Assembly (NCBI GenBank): GCA_000759755.1
Contig: BBMW01000013.1
Coordinates: 363,598 to 427,597 of the forward strand
Direction of reading: 5' to 3'
DNA: 64,000 bases
Source: Citrobacter werkmanii NBRC 105721
GTDB taxonomy: Bacteria; Pseudomonadota; Gammaproteobacteria; Enterobacterales; Enterobacteriaceae
The notes below the pieces were generated by a model. The model had not been told where the DNA came from, made no database searches, and saw only the letters and a program-made list of their open reading frames with translations. Made by a program: the position numbers and the translations under genes. Positions 44,309-54,687 of this stretch are shown one piece after another. The stretch's first letter is position 1, and every line of letters begins with the position of its first letter.

Positions 44309-44830
44309 ATGGCAGAGAAACGCAATATCTTTCTGGTTGGGCCTATGGGTGCCGGAAAAAGCACTATTGGGCGGCAGTTAGCTCAACAACTCAATATGGA
44401 ATTTTACGATTCTGATCAAGAGATTGAGAAACGAACCGGAGCTGATGTGGGCTGGGTCTTCGATGTAGAAGGTGAAGACGGCTTCCGTGATCGCGAAGAA
44501 AAAGTCATCAACGAGTTGACGGAAAAACAGGGTATTGTGCTGGCAACTGGCGGTGGCTCTGTAAAATCACGTGAAACACGTAACCGTCTCTCCGCGCGTG
44601 GCGTCGTGGTCTATCTTGAAACGACAATTGAAAAACAACTTGCGCGTACTCAACGTGACAAGAAACGCCCGCTGCTGCAGGTAGAATCACCGCCTCGTGA
44701 AGTTCTGGAAGCGTTGGCTGACGAACGCAATCCTCTGTACGAAGAGATTGCAGACGTGACCATTCGCACTGACGATCAGAGCGCAAAAGTCGTAGCAAAC
44801 CAGATTATTCATATGTTGGAAAGCAACTAA
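44309..44830 (+). CDS. aroK: Shikimate kinase I
   Basis: Phosphorylates shikimate with ATP in the chorismate pathway (cytosol). The 173-residue protein has the Walker [18 protein letters not shown], the shikimate-binding [14 protein letters not shown] block, the [14 protein letters not shown] motif, and the lid [12 protein letters not shown]. The start [14 protein letters not shown] matches E. coli. It heads the aroK-aroB-damX-dam-rpe-gph-trpS superoperon, 57 bases before aroB. Confidence 0.98.
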   Translation: MAEKRNIFLVGPMGAGKSTIGRQLAQQLNMEFYDSDQEIEKRTGADVGWVFDVEGEDGFRDREEKVINELTEKQGIVLATGGGSVKSRETRNRLSARGVVVYLETTIEKQLARTQRDKKRPLLQVESPPREVLEALADERNPLYEEIADVTIRTDDQSAKVVANQIIHMLESN

Positions 44831-44887
44831 TTCTGGCCGAATACACACTCGTCTGCGGGTACAAGTAACTAAGGTGGATGTCGCGTA

Positions 44888-45976
44888 ATGGAGAGGATCA
44901 CAGTCACTCTCGGGGAACGTAGTTACCCTATCACCATCGCGGCTGGTTTGTTCAATGAGCCAGCTTCATTCTTACCGCTGAAATCGGGCGATCAGGTTAT
45001 GTTGGTGACCAACGAAACCCTGGCTCCCCTGTATCTCGATAAGGTTCGCGGCGTACTTGAACAGGCGGGTGTTAACGTTGATAGCGTTATCCTTCCCGAT
45101 GGCGAACAGTATAAAAGCCTGACGGTTCTGGACACGGTTTTCACCGCGTTACTGCAAAAACCGCACAGTCGTGATACCACGTTAGTCGCACTTGGCGGCG
45201 GCGTGATTGGCGATCTGACCGGTTTTGCGGCAGCCAGTTATCAGCGCGGTGTTCGTTTCATTCAAGTCCCGACAACCCTCTTGTCGCAGGTCGACTCCTC
45301 CGTTGGCGGCAAAACTGCCGTAAACCATCCCCTCGGTAAAAACATGATTGGCGCGTTTTACCAACCAGCCTCCGTGGTGGTGGATCTCGATTGCCTGAAA
45401 ACGCTTCCTGCGCGTGAGCTGGCATCGGGGCTGGCGGAAGTCATCAAATACGGCATCATTCTTGACGGTGAGTTTTTCAACTGGCTGGAAGACAATCTGG
45501 ACGCGTTATTGCGTCTGGACGGTCCGGCAATGGCGTACTGTATTCGCCGTTGTTGTGAGCTGAAAGCAGAAGTTGTCGCAGCAGACGAGCGCGAAATGGG
45601 CTTACGTGCTTTACTGAATCTGGGACACACGTTCGGCCATGCAATCGAAGCTGAAATGGGTTATGGCAATTGGTTACATGGTGAAGCCGTCGCAGCAGGT
45701 ATGGTAATGGCTGCTCGTACGTCAGAACGTTTGGGTCAGTTTACCTCCGCGGATACGCAGCGCATTATTACGCTGCTACAGCGAGCAGGCTTACCGGTTA
45801 ATGGGCCGCGTGAAATGTCTACCGAGGCTTATTTGCCGCACATGCTGCGAGATAAAAAAGTGTTAGCGGGAGAGATTCGTTTAGTGCTTCCGCGGGCAAT
45901 AGGGAAGAGTGAAGTGCGCGGCGGAGTGTCGCACGAGGTGGTTCTTAACGCTATTGCTGATTGCCAGCAGGCGTAA
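44888..45976 (+). CDS. aroB: 3-dehydroquinate synthase
   Basis: NAD- and zinc-dependent enzyme that closes DAHP to 3-dehydroquinate, second step of the shikimate pathway. The 362 residues match E. coli AroB. Motifs are [41 protein letters not shown], and the zinc ligands in GLAEVIKYG and [20 protein letters not shown] (Glu, His, His). The start [14 protein letters not shown] follows a AAGGTGGATGTCGCGTA leader. Confidence 0.98.
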   Translation: MERITVTLGERSYPITIAAGLFNEPASFLPLKSGDQVMLVTNETLAPLYLDKVRGVLEQAGVNVDSVILPDGEQYKSLTVLDTVFTALLQKPHSRDTTLVALGGGVIGDLTGFAAASYQRGVRFIQVPTTLLSQVDSSVGGKTAVNHPLGKNMIGAFYQPASVVVDLDCLKTLPARELASGLAEVIKYGIILDGEFFNWLEDNLDALLRLDGPAMAYCIRRCCELKAEVVAADEREMGLRALLNLGHTFGHAIEAEMGYGNWLHGEAVAAGMVMAARTSERLGQFTSADTQRIITLLQRAGLPVNGPREMSTEAYLPHMLRDKKVLAGEIRLVLPRAIGKSEVRGGVSHEVVLNAIADCQQA

Positions 45977-46072
45977 CAACAAGAAAGGTCCGACGTACGT
46001 TGCAAAACGTAGGTCTTTTAGCTTCAGGTTACGTGCAAAGTTGTAAGCATTAACCTTTGAGTGGGGTGTTAA

Positions 46073-47368
46073 ATGGATGAATTCAAACCAGAAGACGAGC
46101 TGAAACCCGATCCCAGCGATCGTCGTACTGGTCGTTCTCGTCAATCGTCTGAACGCGATAATGAGCCGCAAATCAATTTTGATGATGTTGATCTGGATGC
46201 TGACGATCGCCGTCCTGCGCGCGCACGTAAAGAGCGTGAAGAAGAGCGGGACATCGAGGAAGACTATGAATCTGATGACGATGCGGTGGATGAAGAGCGT
46301 GTAGAACGTCGTCCGCGCAAGCGTAAGAAAGCGGTCAGTAAACCTGCCTCTCGTCAGTATATGATGATGGGTGTCGGTGTTCTGGTGCTGCTGCTTCTGA
46401 TCATCGGTATTGGTTCTGCGCTGAAAGCCCCCTCATCTTCTTCCAGTGAACAGACTGCGTCTGGCGAGAAGAGCATCGATCTTTCTGGCAGCAATGCGAC
46501 GGATCAGGCGAACACGAATACGCCTGCAACGGGCGCAGAGCAGACTGCGGGCAATACCCAGCAGGATGTTTCCTTGCCGCCGATTTCCTCTACCCCAACT
46601 CAAGGGCAGACGCCTGCGGCAACTGAAGGCCAGCAGCGTGTTGAAGTGCAGGGCGATCTGAACAATGCGCTGACGCAACCGCAAGGTCAGGAGCAGGTTA
46701 ACAACGTTGTGGTGAACTCTACGCTGCCGACCGAACCTGCGACCGTCGCACCAGTTCGTAATGGTACTGCTGCGCGCCAGACTGCGAAAACGGAAACGGT
46801 TGAACGTCCTGCTGCTACGCACCAGGAACGTAAACAGGCCGTCATTGAGCCGAAGAGCAAACCGCAGACCACGGTGAAAGCGACGACGACAGAGCCAAAA
46901 CCTGTTGCTCAGGCAAAACCAACCGCGACTGCGCCGACGACCACAACCAAAGCGCCTGTGGTAACCGCTGCGCCAAAAGCGACAGCAGAACCGAAAGCAA
47001 CCGCGACGACGACACCTGCACAGACCGCAACTCCTGCGCCAACCGCGACGGCAACGCCTGTTGCTGGCGGAGCGAAAAGCACAGGGAATGTTGGCGCGTT
47101 AAAATCTGCGCCGTCCAGTCATTACACGCTGCAGCTCAGCAGTTCTTCTAACTACGACAACCTGAACGGTTGGGCGAAGAAAGAAAACCTGAAGAACTAC
47201 GTGGTGTATCAGACGACGCGCAACGGTCAACCGTGGTATGTTCTGGTGACGGGTGTGTATGCGTCTAAAGAAGATGCAAAACGTGCAGTGTCTACGTTAC
47301 CCGCCGACATTCAGGCGAAAAATCCGTGGGCAAAACCGCTGCACCAGGTTCAGGCCGATTTGAAGTAA
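46073..47368 (+). CDS. damX: Cell-division SPOR-domain protein DamX
   Basis: Bitopic inner-membrane protein that goes to the septum and modulates division and PBP1b. The 431-residue protein has a charged cytoplasmic N-terminus (about 1-100, acidic and Arg-rich). One transmembrane helix follows ([18 protein letters not shown], about 98-115). A long Thr/Ala/Pro/Lys periplasmic linker covers about 120-345. The C-terminal SPOR domain binds denuded glycan ([20 protein letters not shown], then [19 protein letters not shown]). The start [18 protein letters not shown] matches E. coli. The linker is low in complexity and differs most among species. Confidence 0.96.
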   Translation: MDEFKPEDELKPDPSDRRTGRSRQSSERDNEPQINFDDVDLDADDRRPARARKEREEERDIEEDYESDDDAVDEERVERRPRKRKKAVSKPASRQYMMMGVGVLVLLLLIIGIGSALKAPSSSSSEQTASGEKSIDLSGSNATDQANTNTPATGAEQTAGNTQQDVSLPPISSTPTQGQTPAATEGQQRVEVQGDLNNALTQPQGQEQVNNVVVNSTLPTEPATVAPVRNGTAARQTAKTETVERPAATHQERKQAVIEPKSKPQTTVKATTTEPKPVAQAKPTATAPTTTTKAPVVTAAPKATAEPKATATTTPAQTATPAPTATATPVAGGAKSTGNVGALKSAPSSHYTLQLSSSSNYDNLNGWAKKENLKNYVVYQTTRNGQPWYVLVTGVYASKEDAKRAVSTLPADIQAKNPWAKPLHQVQADLK

Positions 47369-47485
47369 GATAGGATATGTTCTGCAATGGTTTGCTGTTT
47401 CGCCCAATTGCGGGACAAAGACTAAAGCGCAGGATGCTGTCGGAGCTTTCTCCACAGCCGGAGAAGGTGTAATTAGTTAGTCAGC

Positions 47486-48322
47486 ATGAAAAAAAATCGC
47501 GCTTTTTTGAAATGGGCAGGGGGAAAATACCCCCTGCTTGATGATATCAAACGGTATTTACCTCAGGGTGAGTGTCTGATTGAACCCTTCGTAGGGGCCG
47601 GGTCGGTGTTTCTCAACACCGACTTTTCTCGTTATATTCTTGCCGATATCAACAGCGACCTCATCAGTCTCTATAACATCGTGAAGACCCGCACCGATGA
47701 GTACGTGCAGGCTTCGCGCGAGCTGTTTATGCCAGAAACTAATCAGGCTGAGGTGTACTACCAGTTTCGGGAAGAATTTAATGCCTGCCAGGATCCATTC
47801 CGCCGCGCAGTGCTATTCCTGTATCTGAACCGCTTTGGTTACAACGGGTTGTGCCGTTATAACCTGCGCGGTGAGTTTAACGTACCGTTTGGTCGTTATA
47901 AAAAACCTTACTTCCCGGAAGCCGAGTTGTACCATTTTGCTGAAAAAGCGCAGAATGCGGAGTTCCATTGCCTCTCCTATGAAGAGTGCATGGACCGTGC
48001 GGATACCAACTCCGTAGTCTATTGTGACCCGCCTTATGCACCGCTTTCGGCGACGGCAAATTTCACCGCGTATCATACCAACAGCTTTAGTCCGAAAGAG
48101 CAGGCGCATTTGGCCGAGATGGCAGAAAAGCTGGTCAGTAAGCAGATCCCGGTGTTAATTTCGAACCATGACACGCCCGATACCCGTGAGTGGTACCGGG
48201 CAGCGAAACATTTTCAGGTCAAAGTGCGGCGCAGCATCAGCAGCAATGGCGGCACGCGTAAAAAGGTGAACGAACTGCTGGCGCTGTATAAACCAGGAGT
48301 CGCAACGCCTGCGAAAAAATAA
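47486..48322 (+). CDS. dam: DNA adenine methyltransferase (GATC)
   Basis: Methylates N6 of adenine in GATC, supporting mismatch repair strand choice, SeqA control of replication and phase variation. The 278-residue protein has the S-adenosylmethionine motif [13 protein letters not shown] and the catalytic DPPY in [20 protein letters not shown]. The target-recognition segment [15 protein letters not shown] also resembles E. coli Dam. The start [17 protein letters not shown] fits the family. It lies between damX and rpe in the conserved order. Confidence 0.98.
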   Translation: MKKNRAFLKWAGGKYPLLDDIKRYLPQGECLIEPFVGAGSVFLNTDFSRYILADINSDLISLYNIVKTRTDEYVQASRELFMPETNQAEVYYQFREEFNACQDPFRRAVLFLYLNRFGYNGLCRYNLRGEFNVPFGRYKKPYFPEAELYHFAEKAQNAEFHCLSYEECMDRADTNSVVYCDPPYAPLSATANFTAYHTNSFSPKEQAHLAEMAEKLVSKQIPVLISNHDTPDTREWYRAAKHFQVKVRRSISSNGGTRKKVNELLALYKPGVATPAKK

Positions 48323-48339
48323 TTCTCAAGGAGAAGCGG

Positions 48340-49017
48340 ATGAAACAGTATTTGATCGCCCCCTCAATTCTGTCGGCTGATTTTGCCCGCCTGGGTGAAG
48401 ACACCGCGAGAGCGCTGACTGCCGGTGCCGATGTAGTACACTTCGACGTTATGGACAATCACTACGTACCGAACCTGACCATCGGACCGATGGTGCTGAA
48501 ATCGCTGCGTAAATATGGCATCACCGCCCCGATTGATGTTCACCTGATGGTGAAACCGGTCGATCGTATTGTCCCGGACTTCGCCGCCGCTGGCGCCAGC
48601 ATCATTACTTTTCATCCGGAAGCCTCCGAGCACGTTGATCGTACCTTGCAACTGATCAAAGAGCATGGCTGTAAAGCGGGCCTGGTGTTTAACCCGGCAA
48701 CACCTTTGAGCTACCTGGATTACGTCATGGATAAGCTGGATGTGATCCTGCTGATGTCCGTTAACCCAGGCTTTGGTGGACAGTCTTTCATCCCGCAAAC
48801 GCTGGATAAGCTGCGTGAAGTGCGTCGTCGTATTGATGAATCTGGCTATGACATCCGCCTGGAAGTTGATGGTGGCGTCAAGGTGAACAATATTGGTGAA
48901 ATCGCGGCGGCGGGTGCAGATATGTTTGTTGCAGGCTCCGCTATTTTCGACCAACCAGACTACAAAAAAGTCATTGATGAAATGCGCAATGAACTGGCGA
49001 AGGTAAGCCATGGATAA
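48340..49017 (+). CDS. rpe: Ribulose-phosphate 3-epimerase
   Basis: Interconverts D-ribulose-5-phosphate and D-xylulose-5-phosphate in the pentose phosphate pathway. The 225 residues form a TIM barrel with metal ligands and catalytic acids in [33 protein letters not shown] and [11 protein letters not shown]. The [12 protein letters not shown] block is the family signature. The start [15 protein letters not shown] follows AAGGAGAAGCGG. It overlaps gph by eight bases. Confidence 0.98.
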   Translation: MKQYLIAPSILSADFARLGEDTARALTAGADVVHFDVMDNHYVPNLTIGPMVLKSLRKYGITAPIDVHLMVKPVDRIVPDFAAAGASIITFHPEASEHVDRTLQLIKEHGCKAGLVFNPATPLSYLDYVMDKLDVILLMSVNPGFGGQSFIPQTLDKLREVRRRIDESGYDIRLEVDGGVKVNNIGEIAAAGADMFVAGSAIFDQPDYKKVIDEMRNELAKVSHG

Positions 49018-49768
49018 GTTTCAGGATATTCGGGGCGTAGCCTTTGACCTCGACGGTACGCTGGTCGACAGCGCGCCGGGATTAGCCGCAGCGGTGGATA
49101 TGGCGCTGTATGCGCTGGAATTGCCGGTTGCTGGTGAAGAACGTGTTATCACCTGGATTGGTAATGGTGCAGATGTACTGATGGAGCGCGCGCTGGCGTG
49201 GTCTCGTCAGGAGCGCGCGACATTACGTAAAACGATGGGTAAGCCCCCCGTTGATGATGATATTCCCGCCGAGGAACAGGTACGTATTTTGCGTAAGCTG
49301 TTCGACAGGTACTACGGAGATGTCGCAGAAGAGGGGACATTCCTGTTCCCTGATGTTGCCGATACGCTGGGCGCGTTGCATGCTAAAGGTTTGCCGCTGG
49401 GTCTGGTGACCAACAAACCAACCCCGTTTGTCGCGCCATTGCTCGAGGCGTTAGATATCTCCAAATACTTCAGCGTGGTCATCGGTGGTGACGACGTGCA
49501 GAATAAAAAACCACACCCGGATCCACTACTGCTGGTGGCAAGCAAGCTTGGCATTAAGCCCGAGCAAATGCTCTTCGTAGGGGATTCTCGTAATGATATT
49601 CAGGCGGCTAAGGCTGCTGGTTGTCCGTCCGTTGGTCTGACGTATGGTTACAACTATGGTGAGTCTATCGCCTTGAGCGAGCCCGATGTCATGTCCGACC
49701 GCATTAATGAACTACTGCCCGCTCTCGGGCTTCCGCATAGCGAAAATCAGGAATCGAAAAATGACTAA
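49010..49768 (+). CDS. gph: Phosphoglycolate phosphatase
   Basis: HAD-family phosphatase that removes 2-phosphoglycolate, formed by repair of oxidised DNA ends. The 252 residues show motif [21 protein letters not shown], motif [10 protein letters not shown], motif [13 protein letters not shown] and motif [19 protein letters not shown]. The start [16 protein letters not shown] overlaps the rpe end, and the stop overlaps the trpS start. This indicates translational coupling along the operon. Confidence 0.97.
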   Translation: MDKFQDIRGVAFDLDGTLVDSAPGLAAAVDMALYALELPVAGEERVITWIGNGADVLMERALAWSRQERATLRKTMGKPPVDDDIPAEEQVRILRKLFDRYYGDVAEEGTFLFPDVADTLGALHAKGLPLGLVTNKPTPFVAPLLEALDISKYFSVVIGGDDVQNKKPHPDPLLLVASKLGIKPEQMLFVGDSRNDIQAAKAAGCPSVGLTYGYNYGESIALSEPDVMSDRINELLPALGLPHSENQESKND

Positions 49769-50765
49769 GCCCATCGTTTTTAGTGGCGCACAGCCCTCAG
49801 GTGAATTGACCATTGGCAACTATATGGGTGCGCTGCGTCAGTGGGTGAACATGCAGGATGACTACCATTGCATCTACTGCATCGTTGACCAACATGCCAT
49901 TACCGTTCGTCAGGATGCTCAGCAACTGCGTAAAGCAACGCTGGATACGCTGGCGCTGTACCTGGCATGCGGGATCGATCCTGAAAAAAGCACCATTTTC
50001 GTTCAGTCTCACGTACCGGAACACGCACAGTTAGGCTGGGCGCTGAACTGCTACACCTATTTCGGCGAGCTGAGCCGTATGACTCAGTTCAAAGATAAAT
50101 CTGCGCGTTATGCAGAAAACATCAACGCCGGTCTGTTTGATTATCCGGTACTGATGGCGGCAGACATTCTGCTGTATCAGACCAACCAGGTACCGGTTGG
50201 CGAAGATCAGAAACAGCATCTGGAACTGAGCCGCGATATCGCTCAGCGCTTCAACGCGCTGTATGGCGACATCTTCAAAGTGCCGGAGCCGTTCATTCCT
50301 AAATCCGGCGCACGCGTGATGTCGCTGCTGGAGCCGACGAAGAAAATGTCCAAGTCGGATGACAACCGCAACAACGTGATCGGCCTGCTGGAAGATCCGA
50401 AATCTGTGGTTAAGAAAATCAAACGCGCGATGACCGACTCGGAAGAGCCGCCTGTTGTGCGTTACGACGTGAAAGAAAAAGCGGGCGTTTCTAACCTGCT
50501 GGATATCCTCTCTGCCGTCACTGGCCAGAGTATTCCGGAGCTGGAACAGCACTTCGAAGGCAAAATGTATGGTCATCTGAAAGGCGAAGTCGCAGAAGCC
50601 GTTTCCGGTATGCTGACCGAGCTTCAGGAACGTTATCACCGTTTCCGTAACGATGAAGCATTCCTGCAGAAAGTGATGAAAGAAGGTGCGGAAAAAGCCA
50701 GCGCACGCGCGTCTGTTACGCTGAAAGCCGTTTACGAAGCGATTGGTTTTGTCGCCAGGCCGTAA
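49761..50765 (+). CDS. trpS: Tryptophanyl-tRNA synthetase
   Basis: Class I aminoacyl-tRNA synthetase that charges tRNA(Trp). From [20 protein letters not shown] the protein has 334 residues, the E. coli length. The HIGH-equivalent lies in TIGNYMGAL and the KMSKS loop in [12 protein letters not shown]. The longer frame opening at 49686 runs through gph and is rejected. It is the last gene of the aroK superoperon, overlapping gph by eight bases and followed by a terminator. Confidence 0.98.
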   Translation: MTKPIVFSGAQPSGELTIGNYMGALRQWVNMQDDYHCIYCIVDQHAITVRQDAQQLRKATLDTLALYLACGIDPEKSTIFVQSHVPEHAQLGWALNCYTYFGELSRMTQFKDKSARYAENINAGLFDYPVLMAADILLYQTNQVPVGEDQKQHLELSRDIAQRFNALYGDIFKVPEPFIPKSGARVMSLLEPTKKMSKSDDNRNNVIGLLEDPKSVVKKIKRAMTDSEEPPVVRYDVKEKAGVSNLLDILSAVTGQSIPELEQHFEGKMYGHLKGEVAEAVSGMLTELQERYHRFRNDEAFLQKVMKEGAEKASARASVTLKAVYEAIGFVARP

Positions 50766-50785
50766 TGTTCTCTGCGTTGTTGAAG

Positions 50786-50811
50786 AAACCGGGTTTCGCC
50801 CGGTTTTTTTT
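50786..50811 (+). terminator. Terminator after trpS
   Basis: AAACCGGG (50786-50793) / CCCGGTTT (50799-50806) stem and a T-run. It separates the aroK superoperon from the yhf operon. Confidence 0.9.
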
Positions 50812-50879
50812 CGCCTGCTCGTTGGTAAATCTCAAAAAATGTGAACCGTCTCGCCGTTTGCATATTTCCCCATTGCGCT

Positions 50880-50903
50880 ATATCTTCATTTTAATGAAGA
50901 TAT
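50880..50903. promoter_or_regulatory. yhf operator copy 1 (24-bp inverted repeat)
   Basis: ATATCTTCA (50880-50888), six bases, TGAAGATAT (50895-50903): perfect arms, and one further base pair on each side. It directly abuts copy 2. A weak promoter-like pair (TTTGCA at 50857 and TATATC at 50879) would place the operator over the -10 region. It is likely a binding site for YhfZ, inferred from position. Confidence 0.6.
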
Positions 50904-50927
50904 AAATATTCAATTTACTGAAAATAT
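50904..50927. promoter_or_regulatory. yhf operator copy 2 (24-bp inverted repeat)
   Basis: AAATATTCA (50904-50912), six bases, TGAAAATAT (50919-50927). The arms match the 9-6-9 pattern of copies 1 and 3 with one or two mismatches. It ends three bases before the yhfZ ATG, so an occupied site would also block translation initiation or an early transcript. Confidence 0.55.
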
Positions 50928-50930
50928 AAA

Positions 50931-51836
50931 ATGCGTCGGACATTTATTAAGAAAGAGGGGGTTGTGCTGACAACCCTGGCCCGTTACCTGCTCGGTGAGA
51001 AGTGTGGTAACCGACTGAAAACGATAGATGAACTGGCCGCTGAGTGTCACTCATCGGTAGGGTTAACCCAGGCTGCGTTGAAAACGTTGGAATCCTCGGG
51101 GGCGATCCGTATCGAGCGTCGTGGGCGAAACGGTAGCTATCTGGTGGAGATGGATAATCGTGCGCTGCTCAAGCATGTGGATATTAATAACGTCGTCTGC
51201 GCAATGCCGCTGCCCTATACCCGTTTATATGAAGGGCTGGCGAGTGGGCTAAAGGCGCAGTTCGAGGGGATCCCGTTTTATTACGCGCATATGCGCGGGG
51301 CTGATATTCGTGTGGAATGCCTGTTGAACGGCGTCTACGACATGGCGGTGGTTTCCCGGCTGGCTGCGGAAAGTTATCTCGCTCAGGATGGATTGCGCAT
51401 CACGTTGGCGCTGGGACCGCATACCTACGTTGGCGAGCACCAACTGATTTGCCGCAAGGGTGAATCCGCAGCGGTAAAACGAGTCGGACTCGATAACCGC
51501 TCGGCGGATCAGAAAATCATGACCGAGGCCTGTTTTGGCGACCGCAACGTTGAATTGATCGATATGCCTTATCACGAGAGCTTGCAGCGCATTGCGAAAG
51601 GCGATGTCGATGCGGTTATCTGGAACGTGGTTGCGGAGGCTGAGCTGGCTGTACTGGGGTTAGAAGCCACGCCGCTCACCAACGATGCGCGGTTTCTTCG
51701 GGCCACAGAGGCTGTAATACTGACCCGGGCAGAGGATTATCCGATGCAGCAGCTTCTGCGAGCCGTCGTGAATAAAGAGGCACTGCTTGCCCACCAACAA
51801 CGTGTGGCGAACGGTGAACAGGAACCCAGCTATTAA
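50931..51836 (+). CDS. yhfZ: Putative transcriptional regulator YhfZ
   Basis: First gene of the uncharacterised yhfZYXW-php-UTS operon. The 301-residue protein has an N-terminal GntR-like winged helix (about 25-75; TIDELAAECHSSVGLTQAAL, SGAIRIERRGRNGSYLVEM). A C-terminal effector domain resembles periplasmic-binding-protein folds (CLLNGVYDMAVVSRLAAESY, KGDVDAVIWNVV). The start MRRTFIKKEGVVLTTLARYL matches E. coli but has no Shine-Dalgarno sequence; the AAGAGGGGG further in precedes a GTG at codon 11. Two inverted repeats abut the start, suggesting autoregulation. Ligand unknown. Confidence 0.88.
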   Translation: MRRTFIKKEGVVLTTLARYLLGEKCGNRLKTIDELAAECHSSVGLTQAALKTLESSGAIRIERRGRNGSYLVEMDNRALLKHVDINNVVCAMPLPYTRLYEGLASGLKAQFEGIPFYYAHMRGADIRVECLLNGVYDMAVVSRLAAESYLAQDGLRITLALGPHTYVGEHQLICRKGESAAVKRVGLDNRSADQKIMTEACFGDRNVELIDMPYHESLQRIAKGDVDAVIWNVVAEAELAVLGLEATPLTNDARFLRATEAVILTRAEDYPMQQLLRAVVNKEALLAHQQRVANGEQEPSY

Positions 51837-51851
51837 GTAAAGGCGAACGAC

Positions 51852-52214
51852 ATGGAAAACAGGCTTAACCTGCTGTGTGAAGCGGGCGTTATCGACAAGG
51901 ATATTTGTAGCGGCATGCTGCAGGTGATCAGACGGCTGGATGAAGAGTGGCGTTTGCCGGTTCATAGCGAGCAAGGGATTATGGCGATGACCCATATGGC
52001 GAGCGCGTTGATGCGCAGCCGCCAGGGCGAAGTGATTGAAGCGCTGGACGGTGAGATTTTGGTGGAGATGGCGCAATCGCCTCTCTGGCCAACTATTTTG
52101 CTGGTTCATCAGGCGCTGCTGAAAGAGTTTACGGTGACGCCGCACGCTAATGAGGAAGGTTACATGCTGGCGAACCTGTATGGATTGTGGATGGCGGCGA
52201 ACGAAGGCGTCTGA
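51852..52214 (+). CDS. yhfY: PRD-domain protein YhfY
   Basis: A 120-residue single PTS-regulation-domain (PRD) protein. The characteristic PRD histidine block is PVHSEQGIMAMTHMASALMR. PRDs are usually phosphorylated by PTS proteins to tune antiterminators or activators; here the domain stands alone, 15 bases after yhfZ. It may pass PTS or sugar status to YhfZ, which is inference. The match to E. coli YhfY is by family and position. Confidence 0.85.
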   Translation: MENRLNLLCEAGVIDKDICSGMLQVIRRLDEEWRLPVHSEQGIMAMTHMASALMRSRQGEVIEALDGEILVEMAQSPLWPTILLVHQALLKEFTVTPHANEEGYMLANLYGLWMAANEGV

Positions 52215-52244
52215 AATCAATGAAGAATTAGCTTAGCGCATCCT

Positions 52245-52268
52245 AAATATTCAAAAAAATGAATATTT
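52245..52268. promoter_or_regulatory. yhf operator copy 3 (perfect 24-bp inverted repeat before yhfX)
   Basis: AAATATTCA (52245-52253), AAAAAA, TGAATATTT (52260-52268): perfect arms, extendable by one base pair to TAAATATTCA/TGAATATTTA. It lies in the 83-base yhfY-yhfX gap, 29 bases before yhfX. This suggests an internal promoter or a control point for the enzyme part of the operon. Confidence 0.6.
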
Positions 52269-52297
52269 AACTGAAGGATTAGAAACGAGGCAGAGAA

Positions 52298-53461
52298 ATG
52301 TTTATAGAGGCATTGAAACGCCAGAACCCCGCGCTGATCTCGGCCGCTATCGAGTTATGGCAGCAGGGAAAAATCGCACCTGACAGTTGGGTCATTGATG
52401 TTGACCAGGTTATTGAGAATGGCAAACGCCTGCTGGATGTCGCCAGGCAACATGGCATTTCGCTGTATCTGATGACCAAACAGGTTGGACGCAACCCCTG
52501 GCTGGCGGACAAGCTGTTGCAGCTTGGCTATGAAGGCATTGTGGTTGTGGATTACAAAGAGAGTCGCGTTATGCGCCGTGCCGGGTTACCGGTTGCGCAT
52601 CAGGGACATCTGGTGCAGATCCCGTCGCGACTGGTCAATGAGGCTGTGGCGCAGGGGACCGAGGTTATCACGCTGTTCTCGTTAGAAAAAGCGCGCGAAG
52701 TCTCGGCTGCCGCGGTGAAAGCCGGCTGTGAACAGAACGTGATGTTGAAGGTGTATGACAAGGATGATTTTCTCTATCCGGGGCAGGAAAGTGGTTTTCC
52801 GTTGGCGTATCTGACGGATGTGGTCAATGAAATCCGCAGACTGCCGGGTCTGCGCCTGAGCGGGTTAACCCATTTTCCCTGCCTGCTATGGGATGAAAAA
52901 TCAGCGCAGACAGTGCCGACACCTAACCTGCATACCCTGGTGAGTGCCCGACACCAGATGGCGGAAGCCGGAATTGCCATTGAGCAACTTAATGCGCCGT
53001 CAGCCAGTAGTTGCACGTCGTTACCCCTGTTGGCGGAATATGGTGTCACCCACGCCGAGCCGGGCCATGCGTTGACCGGCACTATCCCTTCCAACCAAAA
53101 AGGCGACCAGCCTGAACGCATCGCGATGCTGTGGTTGAGCGAGGTTTCGCACAATTTTCGTGGAGACAGTTATTGCTACGGCGGGGGGTATTACCGTCGC
53201 GGCCATGCGCAAAACGCGCTGGTCTTTACGCCAGAAAGCGACGCGCCGATCGCCGCAACGCTGAAACCCGTGGATGACAGCAGCATTGACTACTACCTGC
53301 CTGTGGCCGGTGAGTTTCCGGTGAGCAGCGCGGTGATCTTCTGTTTTCGCACACAGATCTTCGTGACGCGTAGCGACGTCGTGCTGGTGTCCGGTATTCA
53401 GCGTAACGCGGCTGAAATCGTCGCCCGCTACGACAGTCTTGGCAATATCCTGGAGGACTAA
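52298..53461 (+). CDS. yhfX: Fold-type III PLP-dependent protein YhfX (alanine racemase-like)
   Basis: A 387-residue protein with an alanine-racemase-like N-terminal barrel. [19 protein letters not shown] is followed by [17 protein letters not shown], whose lysine probably binds pyridoxal phosphate. [20 protein letters not shown] and a conserved [11 protein letters not shown] block come later. Such proteins act as racemases or aldolase-like enzymes on amino acids; the substrate of YhfX is unknown. The stop overlaps the yhfW start (TAATG). A 24-bp operator-like repeat precedes it. Confidence 0.88.
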   Translation: MFIEALKRQNPALISAAIELWQQGKIAPDSWVIDVDQVIENGKRLLDVARQHGISLYLMTKQVGRNPWLADKLLQLGYEGIVVVDYKESRVMRRAGLPVAHQGHLVQIPSRLVNEAVAQGTEVITLFSLEKAREVSAAAVKAGCEQNVMLKVYDKDDFLYPGQESGFPLAYLTDVVNEIRRLPGLRLSGLTHFPCLLWDEKSAQTVPTPNLHTLVSARHQMAEAGIAIEQLNAPSASSCTSLPLLAEYGVTHAEPGHALTGTIPSNQKGDQPERIAMLWLSEVSHNFRGDSYCYGGGYYRRGHAQNALVFTPESDAPIAATLKPVDDSSIDYYLPVAGEFPVSSAVIFCFRTQIFVTRSDVVLVSGIQRNAAEIVARYDSLGNILED

Positions 53462-54687
53462 TGGCCCGATTCGTGGTGTTGGTTATTGATAGCTTTGGCG
53501 TTGGCGCAATGAAAGACGTCACGCTTGTCAGGCCGCAGGATGCCGGAGCGAATACCTGTGGTCATATCCTGAGCGAGTTCCCGCAGCTACAGCTGCCAAC
53601 GCTGGAAAAGTTGGGACTGATTAACGCCCTGGGCTTTGCGCCGGGGGTGATGAAACCTTCAGCATCGGCAGTCTGGGGCGTTGCACAGTTGCAGCATGAA
53701 GGCGGCGATACCTTTATGGGTCATCAGGAGATCCTGGGTACGCGTCCTCAGGCGCCGTTGCGGATGCCGTTTAACGACGTCATCGATGGTGTTGAGCAAG
53801 CGTTGAAAGCCGCAGGCTGGCAGGTGGAAAGGCGTGGTAGCGACCTGTCGTTTCTGTGGATTAACGACGCGGTGGCGGTAGGGGATAACCTCGAAGCGGA
53901 TTTAGGACAGGTCTATAACGTTACCGCCAATCTTGCTGTTATGCCGTTTGATGAGGTGTTGAAAATTGGCCGCGTGGTACGTGAGCAGGTACAGGTTGGG
54001 CGCGTGATCGCGTTTGGTGGGCTGCTTACAGACAGTCAGCGCATTCTGGATGCCGCTGAGACCAAAGAAGGACGCTTTATCGGTATAAGCGCCCCACGCT
54101 CCGGCGCTTATGACAACGGTTTTCAGGTCCGGCATATGGGTTACGGCGTAGATGAGCAGGTGCAGGTTCCGCAAAAACTTCATGAAGCCGGAATCCCTAC
54201 CGTGCTGGTCGGTAAGGTGGCGGATATCGTTGGCAATCCGCACGGGCGCAGCTGGCAAAACCTGGTTGATAGCCAGCAGATCATGGATATCACCCTTAAC
54301 GAATTTAACGCGGAGCCGACGGTATTTATCTGTACCAACATTCAGGAAACCGATCTTGCCGGACACGCTGAAGACACGGCGCGTTATGCCGAACGGTTGC
54401 AGGTTGTTGACCTTAATCTTTCGCGCCTTCTGGCCGCTATGGATCCAAATGATTGTCTGGTGGTCATGGCCGATCACGGCAACGATCCGACCATTGGGCA
54501 CAGTCATCATACCCGAGAGGTTGTACCGGTTCTGGTGTATCGGCAGGGGCTGGAGCCAGCAAAATTAGGTATTAGGGCGACGTTATCCGATGTTGGCGCT
54601 ACGGTGTGCGAATTTTTCGGCGCGTCGTTACCACAAAACGGTAGCTCTTTTCTTTCGGCATTACGGCTTAAAGAGGACATCTTATGA
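53461..54687 (+). CDS. yhfW: Phosphopentomutase-like metalloenzyme YhfW
   Basis: A 408-residue member of the alkaline phosphatase/phosphopentomutase superfamily. The N-terminal metal motif is [15 protein letters not shown]. The DeoB-type sequence [20 protein letters not shown] and [16 protein letters not shown] follow. The C-terminal metal ligands are in [20 protein letters not shown]. This fits a mutase that moves phosphate on a phosphorylated sugar, but the substrate is not known. It overlaps yhfX by one base and php by four. Confidence 0.9.
   Translation: MARFVVLVIDSFGVGAMKDVTLVRPQDAGANTCGHILSEFPQLQLPTLEKLGLINALGFAPGVMKPSASAVWGVAQLQHEGGDTFMGHQEILGTRPQAPLRMPFNDVIDGVEQALKAAGWQVERRGSDLSFLWINDAVAVGDNLEADLGQVYNVTANLAVMPFDEVLKIGRVVREQVQVGRVIAFGGLLTDSQRILDAAETKEGRFIGISAPRSGAYDNGFQVRHMGYGVDEQVQVPQKLHEAGIPTVLVGKVADIVGNPHGRSWQNLVDSQQIMDITLNEFNAEPTVFICTNIQETDLAGHAEDTARYAERLQVVDLNLSRLLAAMDPNDCLVVMADHGNDPTIGHSHHTREVVPVLVYRQGLEPAKLGIRATLSDVGATVCEFFGASLPQNGSSFLSALRLKEDIL

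Noticed and set aside
45977-46020. Hairpin between aroB and damX as a terminator
   Set aside because: The arms around ACGTACGTTGCAAAACGTAGGT are imperfect and the genes are known to be co-transcribed. At most it is a weak attenuator.
49686-49760. N-terminal extension of trpS into gph
   Set aside because: The extra 25 residues are gph read in another frame, and the family starts at MTKPIVFSG.
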